Of a stretch of 64,000 nt of DNA, positions 44,451 to 53,217 are shown piece by piece. The position numbers and the translations under genes are program-made. Positions within the stretch are counted from its first letter, which is position 1. Each line of letters starts with the position of its first letter. The notes below the pieces were generated by a model that made no database searches, was not told where the DNA came from, and saw only the letters and a program-made list of their open reading frames with translations. The stretch comes from CAZNYN01 sp964577295 (GTDB lineage: Bacteria > Synergistota > Synergistia > Synergistales > Synergistaceae). The stretch spans positions 41,461-105,460 of the forward strand of contig CAZNYN010000002.1 in the NCBI GenBank assembly GCA_964577295.1, written 5' to 3'.

Positions 44451-45952
44451 TATGCAAGCTCCCTGTTATTTATTGAGCACCAATCGTTCAATACATTTTT
44501 ATCCAAAAACGGTATAACTTCATCCTTTAATATCTGATACCGTTCGGGGCCCTTTCCAGGCACTACGAGAATGTCTCCCTTAGATATTGATGACAATCCC
44601 TCATATATCGCCTCGCGCCTGTCAACGATGACCTTATAGTCTGTTTTATGCTTTCTGGCTCCAACCTCGATTTCGCTTGTTATAACGGCAGGGTCTTCGC
44701 TTCTCGGGTTGTCTGATGTGATAATAACATCGTCGGCCAGTCTGGCAGCTATTTCACCCATAATGGGCCTCTTTGTCTTATCTCTGTCTCCTCCGGCGCC
44801 GAAAGCAACAACCAGCTTTCCTTTGCAAAGAGGGCGCAAAGCAGTCAGCACCTTTTCCAGCCCGTCGGGACTGTGAGCGAAATCGATGACGCATGAACCG
44901 CCGTCTTTAATCATATACCTTTCAAGACGCCCGGGAACCTGTTTCATATTTTTAAGCCCGTATATTGCATCGCTATTGGAAATTCCGAGAGTCCATGTAA
45001 GAGAAAGGGCCTGAAGAGCATTCAAAACATTATAGCTGCCGAGCATGGGCAGCCTTACGCTGTAAGGTGATTTTGAGTCAGGAATTTTAATATCGACATC
45101 CATGCCTTCGATAGAGCTGGATTTGATAACGGCGCGGAAATCTGCGGACGCGTCATCTATTCCAAACGTCATTGCCTTATCGCAAAGAGTTTCATAAAGA
45201 CGTCTGCCGTAGAGATCGTCTATATTTACACATGCTTTCCAGTTATTTCTCATATATTTTTCAAACAGCAATTTTTTAGCGTTGAAATAATTTTCCATAT
45301 CACCGTGATAATCAAGGTGGTCGACTGTGAGATTTGTAAAGCCCGCTCTGTCATACAGAACTCCGTCTATACGCCCCTGATCTATAGAATGAGAGGACGT
45401 TTCCATAACACATGCCTTACATCCGTTATTGACCATTCTGTAAAGCCAGTACTGCAAATCGGAAGCTTCCGGGGTGGTATGTTCCGCGTCTTCGACAACG
45501 TCTCCGTCTTCATAATACACAGTACCGAGGAGACCCGTTTTCATGCCTGCATGTTCCAAAATGGACTTTGTCATAAATGCGGACGTTGTTTTGCCGTTAG
45601 TACCCGTGACAGCCATCATGGAAAGTTTATTTGCCGGTTCCTCATACAGCACGGAAGCGATAGTTCCCATATTTCTCCTTATGTCGGAAGTTATTATCTG
45701 CGGCAGTGGAATATCCATGGGATATTCGCATATAAGAGCCGAAGCTCCCTGCTGCACGGCTTTTGCGGCATATTCGTGCCCGTCGAAGTGTCCGCCTTTG
45801 ACACATGCGAATATGCTGTTTGCGGCAACCTTTCTGCTGTCTGAAAAAAGCACCGTTACATCGGGATTGTCTATTAATGTACCGTCGGGAATATTCACAG
45901 AAATGTCCGGTTTCTTCTTAGAAAGTAGTTCTATCAATGTGTTGAATTTCAT
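44450..45952 (-). CDS. murE: UDP-MurNAc-dipeptide:meso-DAP ligase
   Basis: Adds the third stem-peptide residue. ATG 45952 after GGGGAGAG (a GTG at 45970 lies in the ribosome site region). The ATP site AVTGTNGKTTSAFM and YHGDMENYFNAKKLLF (carbamylated lysine region) are present. The substrate-specificity motif is DNPR at about 414-417, which in this family indicates meso-diaminopimelate rather than lysine. 500 residues. Confidence 0.96.
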   Translation of the reverse strand: MKFNTLIELLSKKKPDISVNIPDGTLIDNPDVTVLFSDSRKVAANSIFACVKGGHFDGHEYAAKAVQQGASALICEYPMDIPLPQIITSDIRRNMGTIASVLYEEPANKLSMMAVTGTNGKTTSAFMTKSILEHAGMKTGLLGTVYYEDGDVVEDAEHTTPEASDLQYWLYRMVNNGCKACVMETSSHSIDQGRIDGVLYDRAGFTNLTVDHLDYHGDMENYFNAKKLLFEKYMRNNWKACVNIDDLYGRRLYETLCDKAMTFGIDDASADFRAVIKSSSIEGMDVDIKIPDSKSPYSVRLPMLGSYNVLNALQALSLTWTLGISNSDAIYGLKNMKQVPGRLERYMIKDGGSCVIDFAHSPDGLEKVLTALRPLCKGKLVVAFGAGGDRDKTKRPIMGEIAARLADDVIITSDNPRSEDPAVITSEIEVGARKHKTDYKVIVDRREAIYEGLSSISKGDILVVPGKGPERYQILKDEVIPFLDKNVLNDWCSINNRELA

Positions 45953-45973
45953 AATATGCACTCTCCCCACGCT

Positions 45974-47671
45974 CTATTTTTTATTCCGTTCAGAAACAAC
46001 CTGATATATATCCTCTGCTATAGATTTAAACACCGGAGCCGCTATCTGACCTCCGTAATACCTTGCACCCTTAGGTTCGCCCAAGCTTATAAGCATAACA
46101 TACTGAGGTTTATCAGCCGGCCAAAACCCCACAAATGACGCTACATAATGCCCCTTTGTGTATTGGCCTGCAGATGCTATCTGCGCTGTGCCTGTCTTGC
46201 CTGCAATAGCCACCTTATCCGAAAAGGCGGCTTTTCCTCCGCCTTCGCTTACAACCCTCTTCATGGCACTGCGGACAAAAGATGACGTGTTATCTGAAAT
46301 AACCTGATACCGTATCCTCTTACTCCCCTTGTGAATAACCTTGCCGTTTGAATCCCTTACTTCTTTAACCAAATAGGGCTTCAACAGCTCGCCGCCATTC
46401 ACTATGGCAGATATTGCCATAGCAACCTGAAGGGGTGTAACAGCTATTCCCTGCCCTATGAAAATATTTGCAGGCACTGTTCCAAGCCACTCTTCGGGAG
46501 ATTTTATAAGTCCGCTCTCTTCTCCCGCCATCTCCACTTCCGTCTTGTCCCCAAAGCCAAATTGCTTAAGCATCCCGTAAGCCTGGTACTTCGGAACTCC
46601 CATGGACATTGTAGCCATGCCTATGTTGCAGGAATTCATCAAAACATGAGTCAAATCTTGAAAACCATGGGCCTTCCTGTTGACGTCACTCATTGTCTTA
46701 TCCGCAAGTTTCATAGTACCATGGCAGTTATAGGTCGAATTTTTATTCGCAGCCGCACTCTCCATAGCAATTGACATTGTAATCGGCTTAAAAATTGAGC
46801 CCGGTTCATAAACACGGCCGACCACATTATTCCTTGTGGCCTCTATATTCTTCAAATTTTTCCTGTTATTGGGATCGACCGTTGGATAACTGGCCAGGGC
46901 TACTATCTCACCAGTCCATGGATTGACACATATTCCCGCCGCCCACGAAGCATCCGAGGCTTTGGCACCTTCACTGAGCCGCCATTCCATTATCTGCTGT
47001 ATTCTGGAGTCTATAGTAAGTTGAATCGAACCGGAAGTATTTTTTATCACACCGGATTTTCCGCCCATAACATCAAGCGTTTTTCCGTTAGAATCTCTCG
47101 TAAGAAACCTTGTTCTGGGGGGGGAAAAAAGTATATGGTTCCAAGAAAACTCTATGCCTGCCTGGCCGTAATCGTCAATGTCACAAAACCCCAGCACATG
47201 AAATGCAAGGGCCCCGTGAGGATATACTCTTATCTTCTCCGATGTTTCATAGAGACCGGGAATTTCTTTTCCCTCAAGCAGCTTAGCCTTTTCCGGGGGA
47301 ACATTTCTTGCTACCCAATAAAATCTTCCTTTGAGCTGCTTAGAAAATTTTTGGACCACTGCCTTTCCGAAGACAGGCGCAAGCAAACCGGCATCAGCCG
47401 GGTTCCAATACTTGGGGTCTATAAAAAAACTCGTGGCAGGAACAGAAACCGCAAGAGGGATACCGTTTTTGTCCTCGATATTTCCTCTTGTGGCACTGAG
47501 CGCCACGTTAGCCCAATACTGCTTCTGAGACTGCCTTACTATCCTGGGATCCGGGTTAAGCTGAATCCAAGCAGTTCCGCAGGCAAGCAATATAAGTGCG
47601 ATATATAAAGCCTTCCATACTGATTTTGAACGGCGCAGCTCCTCCGACTGAGGTGTTTTAATTCTTGGCAT
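45974..47671 (-). CDS. ftsI: Septal transpeptidase FtsI (PBP class B)
   Basis: Class B penicillin-binding protein for septal cross-linking. One N-terminal helix (about 20-38), a dimerisation domain (about 55-200) with SATRGNIEDKNG, and a transpeptidase domain. Its SxxK is EPGSIFKPIT (S292, K295), SxN is in MNSCNIGM, and KTG is GKTGTAQI (K492). No PASTA repeats. 565 residues. Overlaps the FtsL-like gene by 14 bases. Confidence 0.96.
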   Translation of the reverse strand: MPRIKTPQSEELRRSKSVWKALYIALILLACGTAWIQLNPDPRIVRQSQKQYWANVALSATRGNIEDKNGIPLAVSVPATSFFIDPKYWNPADAGLLAPVFGKAVVQKFSKQLKGRFYWVARNVPPEKAKLLEGKEIPGLYETSEKIRVYPHGALAFHVLGFCDIDDYGQAGIEFSWNHILFSPPRTRFLTRDSNGKTLDVMGGKSGVIKNTSGSIQLTIDSRIQQIMEWRLSEGAKASDASWAAGICVNPWTGEIVALASYPTVDPNNRKNLKNIEATRNNVVGRVYEPGSIFKPITMSIAMESAAANKNSTYNCHGTMKLADKTMSDVNRKAHGFQDLTHVLMNSCNIGMATMSMGVPKYQAYGMLKQFGFGDKTEVEMAGEESGLIKSPEEWLGTVPANIFIGQGIAVTPLQVAMAISAIVNGGELLKPYLVKEVRDSNGKVIHKGSKRIRYQVISDNTSSFVRSAMKRVVSEGGGKAAFSDKVAIAGKTGTAQIASAGQYTKGHYVASFVGFWPADKPQYVMLISLGEPKGARYYGGQIAAPVFKSIAEDIYQVVSERNKK

Positions 47672-48059
47672 GCGCCTTTTTTACAAATGGATTTAACGCA
47701 TCGAAAAGTCCCTTTTCTCCATTTGCCTCTTCAACAGCCGCACGAGCCACAGTTACAGCGGAATTATCAAGCCGTACTGTTTTTACGCTTTCGGCGTTCA
47801 TCATTCCCAGAGTCTCTCTGGCATAACTGTATATCCTTGCCGGAGATAGAAGCTGAGAATATTGGCGGGACATTACGAGATTTTTTTCTGTACAAATTTC
47901 TATGCGATTCGCTGTTTCCGATATCCTGTGCTCAAGGTAAAGACCGTAAAGCCTGAGTGAACCCAATGCGGCGGCACTTATAAATACACACAGAAAACTG
48001 ATAACAAAAAGAGAAGAATGAGGACGTTCATACTCATGTCGGAATTCTTTGCAGCGCAT
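47658..48059 (-). CDS. ftsL: FtsL-like septum protein
   Basis: Small bitopic protein, 133 residues: a short cytoplasmic start, one helix (about 18-40), then a heptad-rich coiled-coil stretch (about 44-85: LEHRISETANRIEICTEKN in part). FtsL proteins diverge strongly, so the name follows from this topology and from the place between rsmH and ftsI. Its start overlaps rsmH by 26 bases. C-terminal tail (about 90-133) is of unknown role. Confidence 0.8.
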   Translation of the reverse strand: MRCKEFRHEYERPHSSLFVISFLCVFISAAALGSLRLYGLYLEHRISETANRIEICTEKNLVMSRQYSQLLSPARIYSYARETLGMMNAESVKTVRLDNSAVTVARAAVEEANGEKGLFDALNPFVKKAHAKN

Positions 48060-48984
48060 TCAATTTCCCTCCAGTCAAACCGCTGTACTCAAATACCCTT
48101 AGTTTCGCACTCCGCGACTTGTAATTTCTTTCGATCTCTTCCTCTGACGGAAGCAATGCCTTACGCGGATTCATATCTCCCAAACCTTCTTCTTTCCACT
48201 TACGGAAGCGGTGCTTCACCATACGGTCTTCCAATGAATGGTAAGAGATCGCAACAATTCTGCCTCCGGGCTTTAAAACTTTGACAGCCCCATCCAACGC
48301 CTCGTTCAGAGCATTCATCTCGTCATTTACCGCTATTCTCAGAGCTTGAAATATCTTTCGTGCCGGATGTCCGCCCATTTTCCTCTGAACAGGAGCGGGA
48401 AGAATTTTTCTTATTAACTCCACAAGTTCCGATGTAGTATCAATTGTTCCGCCGTTTTCACGAAATCTCACTATACCTTTTGCAATCTGATATGCGTGAG
48501 GATCTTCGCCGTAATCTCTGAAAATTTGCGTTAAATCTTTTATAGACCACTCATTCAGAATCTCTTTTGCCGTAATAACACTGTTGCATTCATCGTTTCT
48601 ATCCATTCTCATATCGAGAGGTCCATCCTCTTGAAATGAAAATCCCCTCTCCGCCTCGGTTATTTGCAGATTGGAAACCCCGAGATCGAAAAAAACAACA
48701 TCCGCGCCTTTCCAATTATCTCTTTCCGCCAGCTTGCCGATGTTTCTGAAGTTATCGGCCTCAACCTCAAAACGTCCTTGAAAAGCTCCGAGCCTTTCCG
48801 CAGCTATTTCGCGTGCGCATGGATCTTGGTCAAAACCTATTATTCGCGTATTGGGACATTTACTCAGAACTTCGGTGGAGTGACCGGCTAAACCCAGAGT
48901 CGCATCAACAAAAACATTTACGGAGCCCCATGGCTTAATAACATCCAAAAGCTCATCTACCATGACGGATACGTGCTCTCTCAT
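48034..48984 (-). CDS. rsmH: 16S rRNA m4C1402 methyltransferase RsmH
   Basis: Methylates N4 of cytidine 1402 in 16S rRNA (old name MraW). Begins MREHVSVMVDELLDVI; SAM-binding FVDATLGLAGHSTEVL (about 25-40), FDLGVSNLQI, ERGFSFQEDGPLDMRMD and GGRIVAISYHSLEDRMVK are diagnostic. 316 residues. ATGA overlap with mraZ. Confidence 0.96.
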   Translation of the reverse strand: MREHVSVMVDELLDVIKPWGSVNVFVDATLGLAGHSTEVLSKCPNTRIIGFDQDPCAREIAAERLGAFQGRFEVEADNFRNIGKLAERDNWKGADVVFFDLGVSNLQITEAERGFSFQEDGPLDMRMDRNDECNSVITAKEILNEWSIKDLTQIFRDYGEDPHAYQIAKGIVRFRENGGTIDTTSELVELIRKILPAPVQRKMGGHPARKIFQALRIAVNDEMNALNEALDGAVKVLKPGGRIVAISYHSLEDRMVKHRFRKWKEEGLGDMNPRKALLPSEEEIERNYKSRSAKLRVFEYSGLTGGKLNALQRIPT

Positions 48985-49406
48985 ATTTCCTCCAAGTCCT
49001 CCGCCAGCTCACTGAAATCAGACAGGACGGACATTCTGTGCTCTTCCCATTTAGCCGAATCCCATATTTCCATATGATCTTCAGCGCCTATAAGAGTGAT
49101 ATCAAGCTCTGTGCCAGCATACTCTCTGAGTACGGACGGAAGAAGAATCCTTCCTGCTCCGTCTATTTCAAGCTCAGCGGCCATGGAGAGAAGGACTCTG
49201 CGAAAATCGCGGGCTTTTCTTTTAAATCCGGAGAGATCTTTCAGCTTCAGCAAAAGCTCTTCCCATTTTTCAGCGGGATAAAGGGCTATACACTTATCAA
49301 TGCCGATGGTTGCGACAACAGAGGTGCCAAGCTCATTTCTGAACTTTGAGGGAAGTACCGTTCTGCCTTTGTTGTCTATCTTATGGTTATAGCTCCCCAC
49401 CAACAT
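48981..49406 (-). CDS. mraZ: Transcriptional regulator MraZ
   Basis: Ring-forming AbrB-like repressor of the dcw cluster, which binds TGGGN repeats before its own gene. ATG 49406 gives MLVGSYNHKIDNKGRTVLPSKFR, the first AbrB motif, and the second is AAELEIDGAGRILLPSVLR at about 75-93; 141 residues as usual. A longer frame to 49478 would read through the operator and promoter and is rejected. First gene of the cluster. Confidence 0.96.
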   Translation of the reverse strand: MLVGSYNHKIDNKGRTVLPSKFRNELGTSVVATIGIDKCIALYPAEKWEELLLKLKDLSGFKRKARDFRRVLLSMAAELEIDGAGRILLPSVLREYAGTELDITLIGAEDHMEIWDSAKWEEHRMSVLSDFSELAEDLEEI

Positions 49407-49415
49407 TGAGATTTC

Positions 49416-49450
49416 ACCCACTTTATGACATTCTGCCCCACTGCACACCA
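49416..49450 (-). promoter_or_regulatory. MraZ operator: phased TGGGN boxes
   Basis: On the - strand, 5' to 3': TGGTG (49450-49446), TGGGG (49440-49436), degenerate TGTCA (49430-49426) and TGGGT (49420-49416), each starting exactly 10 bases after the previous one. This is the arrangement bound by MraZ in E. coli and Mycoplasma. The boxes lie between the -10 element and the mraZ ATG. Confidence 0.75.
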
Positions 49451-49451
49451 C

Positions 49452-49478
49452 ATTATATGTTTGCCCGCTATGTTGCAA
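49452..49478 (-). promoter_or_regulatory. Candidate mraZ (dcw) promoter
   Basis: TTGCAA (-35) and TATAAT (-10) on the - strand with a 15-base spacer, which is short. The TATAAT is directly upstream of the TGGTG box, a suitable position for repression. Between this point and the rnpB terminator (49479-49656) I see AT-rich sequence and nothing else. Confidence 0.5.
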
Positions 49479-49656
49479 TACCTAAAATTCTTTTGCGGTT
49501 ATCTAAATTAGGACCATAGGATTATTATACAATAAATCCTTGTCTATCAGTGGTTCTAAAGAAGCAATAAAATATTTATAGGGAGTTTTGAAGAAGTCAA
49601 ATGCATACATGAAAAAATCAAAAACATTAAATTATAAGGTTATAATAAATAAAACA

Positions 49657-49700
49657 TAAAAAATATTGGGACAGCTAACTGTATAAGTCAGATGTCCCAA
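49657..49700 (-). terminator. Terminator after rnpB
   Basis: Arms TTGGGACA (49666-49673) and TGTCCCAA (49693-49700) form an exact 8-bp stem; on the - strand the second arm is followed by TATTTTTTATG. It lies directly after the 3' end of the RNase P RNA. Confidence 0.75.
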
Positions 49701-49707
49701 TATAATA

Positions 49708-50050
49708 GGAGCACTCGGTAAGCCGGGTTTTGTAAAAGTATTAAACTTTTCCAGTCATTTATCTAACTCTGCCCTTGCAGGCAAAGATGAGCGATCGTAC
49801 CCGGAAGTCAGCGGGCCGCTTCAGCCTTCCCTATTCGATCTTGCTCCGGATGGGGTTTACCAAGCCCGTGAGTCACCTCGACGGCCGGTGGGCTCTTACC
49901 CCACCTTTTCACCCTTACCCAAAATGGGCGGTATCCTTTTCTGCGGCACTTTCCCTGAGTTCGCACTCGCAGGAATTTCTCCTGCATCCTGCCCTGCGGA
50001 GCCCGGACTTTCCTCTGGCTGTAATGTCAGCGACTGGACTGAATACTCCT
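49708..50050 (-). ncRNA. rnpB: RNase P RNA (bacterial class A)
   Basis: Catalytic RNA of the tRNA 5'-end-processing enzyme, about 343 bases. On the - strand the universal segment GAGGAAAGTCCGGGCTCC is present near the 5' end, GTGCCGCAGAAAAGGATA follows, and AAACCCGGCTTACCGAG lies at the 3' end. The ends pair as helix P1: GGAGTATTCAGT against ACCGAGTGCTCC with one mismatch. This pairing sets the boundaries used here. A -10 box TATAAT lies seven bases upstream (50057-50062). The gene stands alone between greA and mraZ, with a terminator on each side. Two open frames on its opposite strand are artefacts. Confidence 0.95.
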
Positions 50051-50056
50051 GTCTTC

Positions 50057-50062
50057 ATTATA
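50057..50062 (-). promoter_or_regulatory. -10 element of the rnpB promoter
   Basis: TATAAT on the - strand, seven bases before the predicted 5' end of rnpB. The -35 region is weak (TGTACT at 17 bases or TTGATG at 21). Confidence 0.55.
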
Positions 50063-50087
50063 ACATCTCCAATCCGCAGAGTACATC

Positions 50088-50134
50088 AAAAAACGGGCCT
50101 CCGACTGTTGTAAGCCGCAGAGACCCGTATTTTT
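50088..50134. terminator. Terminator after greA
   Basis: ACGGGCCTCCG (50093-50103) pairs with CAGAGACCCGT (50118-50128) over 11 bases with two G-U pairs on the - strand transcript, followed by TTTTTTG. It ends greA and precedes the rnpB promoter. The + strand also has a T-run (ATTTTTTG). Confidence 0.85.
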
Positions 50135-50158
50135 TGCAATTATGTTATAGCCTTTTGG

Positions 50159-50650
50159 TTACTTAAGCTGTATTTTTTCTATCTTGAGGTGCCTGATTCC
50201 GCGCGGCGTTCTTGCTATTACTTCTTCGCCTGCCGTTTTGCCTATGACTGCCTTGCCTACGGGGCTTGCGGCCGAAATGCGGTTGTCTTTGATATCGGCT
50301 TCTTCCGTACCCACAAGTGTGTATGTGAAGGTTTTGTTCATGTCGGTATCAAGTATTGTTACTGTTGTGCCGAGGCTCGCAACGCTTGTGTCGATATCTT
50401 CCGTATCTACAACCTGAGCCTTGCTTAGCTGATACTCAAGAAGCAAAACTCTGTTTTCAAGCTTTTCCTGTTCTTCCTTTGCGGCATGATATTCGGCGTT
50501 TTCGCTGAGGTCTCCGAATGCACGGGCTTCTTCCAATTTTGCCGCTATTTCCGCTCTGCCGTCACCGCGCAGTCCGACAAGTTCTGCTTTAAGCTTGTCG
50601 TAGCCTTCCCTGGTCATTATAACTTTGTCTTCAACTGTCTTTGCAGCCAT
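50159..50650 (-). CDS. greA: Transcription elongation factor GreA
   Basis: Rescues stalled RNA polymerase by stimulating transcript cleavage. N-terminal coiled coil (about 10-80), with EARAFGDLSENAEYHAAKEEQ containing the acidic tip residues (D and E near 47-50), then an FKBP-like C-terminal domain with ISAASPVGKAVIGK. 163 residues. Has its own promoter and terminator, so it is monocistronic. Confidence 0.97.
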   Translation of the reverse strand: MAAKTVEDKVIMTREGYDKLKAELVGLRGDGRAEIAAKLEEARAFGDLSENAEYHAAKEEQEKLENRVLLLEYQLSKAQVVDTEDIDTSVASLGTTVTILDTDMNKTFTYTLVGTEEADIKDNRISAASPVGKAVIGKTAGEEVIARTPRGIRHLKIEKIQLK

Positions 50651-50696
50651 TTATGCTACACCACCTAAGGTTCTATTCTTTTTCTTTGCGGAAAGA

Positions 50697-50725
50697 ATTT
50701 TACCAGATTGAGCAAAAAATATCAA
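50697..50725 (-). promoter_or_regulatory. greA promoter
   Basis: TTGATA, 17 bases, TAAAAT on the - strand; the start site would lie about 40 bases before the greA ATG. Good consensus match. Confidence 0.65.
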
Positions 50726-50783
50726 ATTTTATTTAGTGTGAATATACGTAAATTTCACAAAAGTTTCAAAATCAGCCACTATT

Positions 50784-50819
50784 AAAAAAGACACCCTATC
50801 GTATAGGGTGTCTTTTTTT
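50784..50819. terminator. Bidirectional terminator after glpX
   Basis: AAAAAAGACACCCTAT (50784-50799) and ATAGGGTGTCTTTTTT (50803-50818) are exact 16-base complements with a 3-base loop and U-runs on both strands. It ends the pyrK-to-glpX run of genes and separates it from greA. Confidence 0.92.
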
Positions 50820-50826
50820 CTCAAAA

Positions 50827-51837
50827 TTAGAGGAAAGAGACTGAGGTGGAATGTGCCCCGTATTTTATTCCGCTTATCTCATCCAATTTCTGTACGTTAT
50901 GAATGGCGTCTATGTAGCGTATTGTGCCGCTCTTTGCTCTCATTACAAGAGATGAGGTCTGGACGACATCTCCGGAGTAGCGAACACCCTTGAGCCAGTC
51001 ACCGTCTGTTACTCCCGTGGCAGCAAAGAATACGTTGTCGCACGCAACAAGGTCATTGAGCTGAAGGACTTTGTTAACATCCATATTCTTTTCTTTGCAC
51101 TTTTCGCGCTCTTCGTCATTGCGCGGCCAGAGCTTGCACTGCATATTGCCGCCGACACACTTTACCGCGCATGCTGTGATTACGGCTTCGGGTGATCCGC
51201 CTATACCCATTAAGAGGTCTATTCCTGAATGTGGTTTACAGGTTGAAAGAGCTCCCGCGACGTCGCCGTCGGGAATAAGGCGAATGCGTGCGTGGAGAGA
51301 GCGTATTTCTTTTATCAATTCTGTATGGCGAGGTCTGTCGAGGACTATTACTGTAACATCTTCAACAGATTTTCTGAGAGCCCTTGCAACCGCGCGGATG
51401 TTGTCTGTAGGTGTGGCTTCGATGTTTATCACATGAGCCGCGTATGGGCCTGTCGCTATTTTGTTCATATAGAATATGTGCTGGGGATTGTACATTGTGC
51501 CCCTGTCGGCGAATGCGACAACACTGACAGCGTTCGGCAATCCTTCGGCCGTAAGTCTGGTTCCGTCTATCGGGTCTACGGCTATGTCTACCTGGGGATC
51601 GCAGTGCATACCGAGCTTTTCGCCGTTAAAGAGCATAGGAGCCTCGTCTTTTTCTCCTTCGCCTATAACAACCCGCCCTTCCATCTGAACATTGTTCAGC
51701 ATAAAACGCATGGCATTGACAGCAGCTCCGTCAACCCCGTTTTTATCGCCTCTGCCCATCCATCGGCCTGCCGCCATTGCGGCGGCTTCTGTCGCTCTGA
51801 CCATTTCTAATGCTATATTTCTGTCCGGCGCAGCCAT
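50827..51837 (-). CDS. glpX: Class II fructose-1,6-bisphosphatase GlpX
   Basis: Gluconeogenic phosphatase. GGAGGGG precedes the ATG. The metal and substrate motifs GEGEKDEAPML (about 59-69) and VDPIDGTRLTAEG (about 87-99) and GIGGSPEAVITACAVK are present. 336 residues, the usual length. Last gene of the run before a strong terminator. It complements the gap-pgk-tpiA set elsewhere in the window for sugar synthesis. Confidence 0.95.
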   Translation of the reverse strand: MAAPDRNIALEMVRATEAAAMAAGRWMGRGDKNGVDGAAVNAMRFMLNNVQMEGRVVIGEGEKDEAPMLFNGEKLGMHCDPQVDIAVDPIDGTRLTAEGLPNAVSVVAFADRGTMYNPQHIFYMNKIATGPYAAHVINIEATPTDNIRAVARALRKSVEDVTVIVLDRPRHTELIKEIRSLHARIRLIPDGDVAGALSTCKPHSGIDLLMGIGGSPEAVITACAVKCVGGNMQCKLWPRNDEEREKCKEKNMDVNKVLQLNDLVACDNVFFAATGVTDGDWLKGVRYSGDVVQTSSLVMRAKSGTIRYIDAIHNVQKLDEISGIKYGAHSTSVSFL

Positions 51838-51893
51838 ATTTTTACCCCTCCGTATAAATTTATTATTGTAAGCGAAAACAAGAGTATTAACGT

Positions 51894-53195
51894 TTAAGCA
51901 CTTAGCTCAGGAAAACGACTGAATATCTCGTCAATATGCTTTAGATAATACCCCAAATCAAACAAAGATTCCAGTTCATCATTTGTCAACTTTGTGATTC
52001 TTTCGTCTGATTTTAAAAGTTCCAGAAGAGGAATCTTTTCGTTCCAGCATCTCATGGCATTGCTCTGTGCAATGGCATATGCAGCCTCTCTGCTGATTCC
52101 CTCTCTCTCAAGCAGTGCCAAAAGCACTCTTCCTGAGAATAAGAGACCCTTTGTAATCTCTATATTTTCACGCATTTTGTCTTCGTTGACGACAAGTCCG
52201 CTTATAACTTTTGTTATTATTTTCGTCATGTAATGTATGGTATGGAACATATCGGGCCATATTACTCTCTCGACGGATGAGTGGCTTATGTCCCTTTCGT
52301 GCCACAGAGCTATATCTTCAAGAGCGGGAACGGCATAGCCGCGCAGCAGTCTTGACATTCCGCACACTCTTTCGCAAAGTATGGGGTTTTTCTTGTGCGG
52401 CATTGCGGACGAGCCCTTTTGTCCTTTTTTAAACGGCTCAAGAGCTTCGAGAACCTCCGTGCGCTGAAGGTGACGAATTTCGAGTGCAAGCCTCTCCAGT
52501 GACGCACCGCAGACAGCTATGTCAGTCGCTATTCTTGCATGTCTGTCTCTTTGGATAACCTGGGTCGCTACAGGGTCAACACCGAGTCCCAATATCTCAC
52601 ACACTCTGGCTTCTATCGAAGGTGGGCAGTTTGCGTATGTACCAACAGCGCCTGAAAGCTTTCCAACCATCATTTCTTTTCTTGTAAGCGTAAGGCGTTC
52701 TATGTCCCTTCCTATTTCGGCATAGTGGTTAAGAAGCTTGAGTCCGAATGTGGTGGGCTCTGCGTGTATGCCGTGCGTTCTTCCCGCACATGGTGTCATT
52801 TTGTACTCGATGGCTTTTTTGCCTACGACGGAGTGAAGTTCCTTAAGTGCCGATATTATTATCTGCATACTTTCGCCCAAAAGCAGTGACGCAGCGGTGT
52901 CTATGACATCGCTGCTTGTCAGACCCAAGTGTACAAAGCGTCCCGATTCGCCTATTTTTTCGGCAACGCTGGATACAAAAGCTATAACATCGTGCTGCGT
53001 CACTTCTTCGATTTCGCGGATTCTGTCAACATCAAAGTCAGCCTTCTCGACTATGTTGGCGTAGTCCTCATCTGGGATTTCTCCCGCTTCGTTCCATGCG
53101 CGGCATGCTGCAACCTCTACATCAAGCCAGCGCTTAAAACGATTTTTGTCTGTCCATACGGATTTTATCTCCTGTGTTTCGTAGCGTGGAATCAT
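51894..53195 (-). CDS. purB: Adenylosuccinate lyase
   Basis: Two purine steps: SAICAR to AICAR and adenylosuccinate to AMP. 433 residues with the fumarase/aspartase superfamily signature GSSAMPHKKNPI (about 264-275), the LGLTSSDVIDTA segment and the catalytic-histidine region GRTHGIHAEPT. Begins MIPRYETQEIKSVWTD as in Bacillus-type PurB. Lies between a DUF4416 gene and glpX. Confidence 0.96.
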   Translation of the reverse strand: MIPRYETQEIKSVWTDKNRFKRWLDVEVAACRAWNEAGEIPDEDYANIVEKADFDVDRIREIEEVTQHDVIAFVSSVAEKIGESGRFVHLGLTSSDVIDTAASLLLGESMQIIISALKELHSVVGKKAIEYKMTPCAGRTHGIHAEPTTFGLKLLNHYAEIGRDIERLTLTRKEMMVGKLSGAVGTYANCPPSIEARVCEILGLGVDPVATQVIQRDRHARIATDIAVCGASLERLALEIRHLQRTEVLEALEPFKKGQKGSSAMPHKKNPILCERVCGMSRLLRGYAVPALEDIALWHERDISHSSVERVIWPDMFHTIHYMTKIITKVISGLVVNEDKMRENIEITKGLLFSGRVLLALLEREGISREAAYAIAQSNAMRCWNEKIPLLELLKSDERITKLTNDELESLFDLGYYLKHIDEIFSRFPELSA

Positions 53196-53217
53196 TAAAG
53201 CCGCCTCCGTTATAACT

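Noticed and set aside
48981..49478. Longer mraZ reading frame
   Set aside because: It would translate through the TATAAT and MraZ boxes; ATG 49406 gives the normal 141-residue protein.
49775..50166. Two open frames (112 and 92 codons) on the + strand
   Set aside because: They lie on the opposite strand of the RNase P RNA gene, whose conserved blocks explain the sequence.
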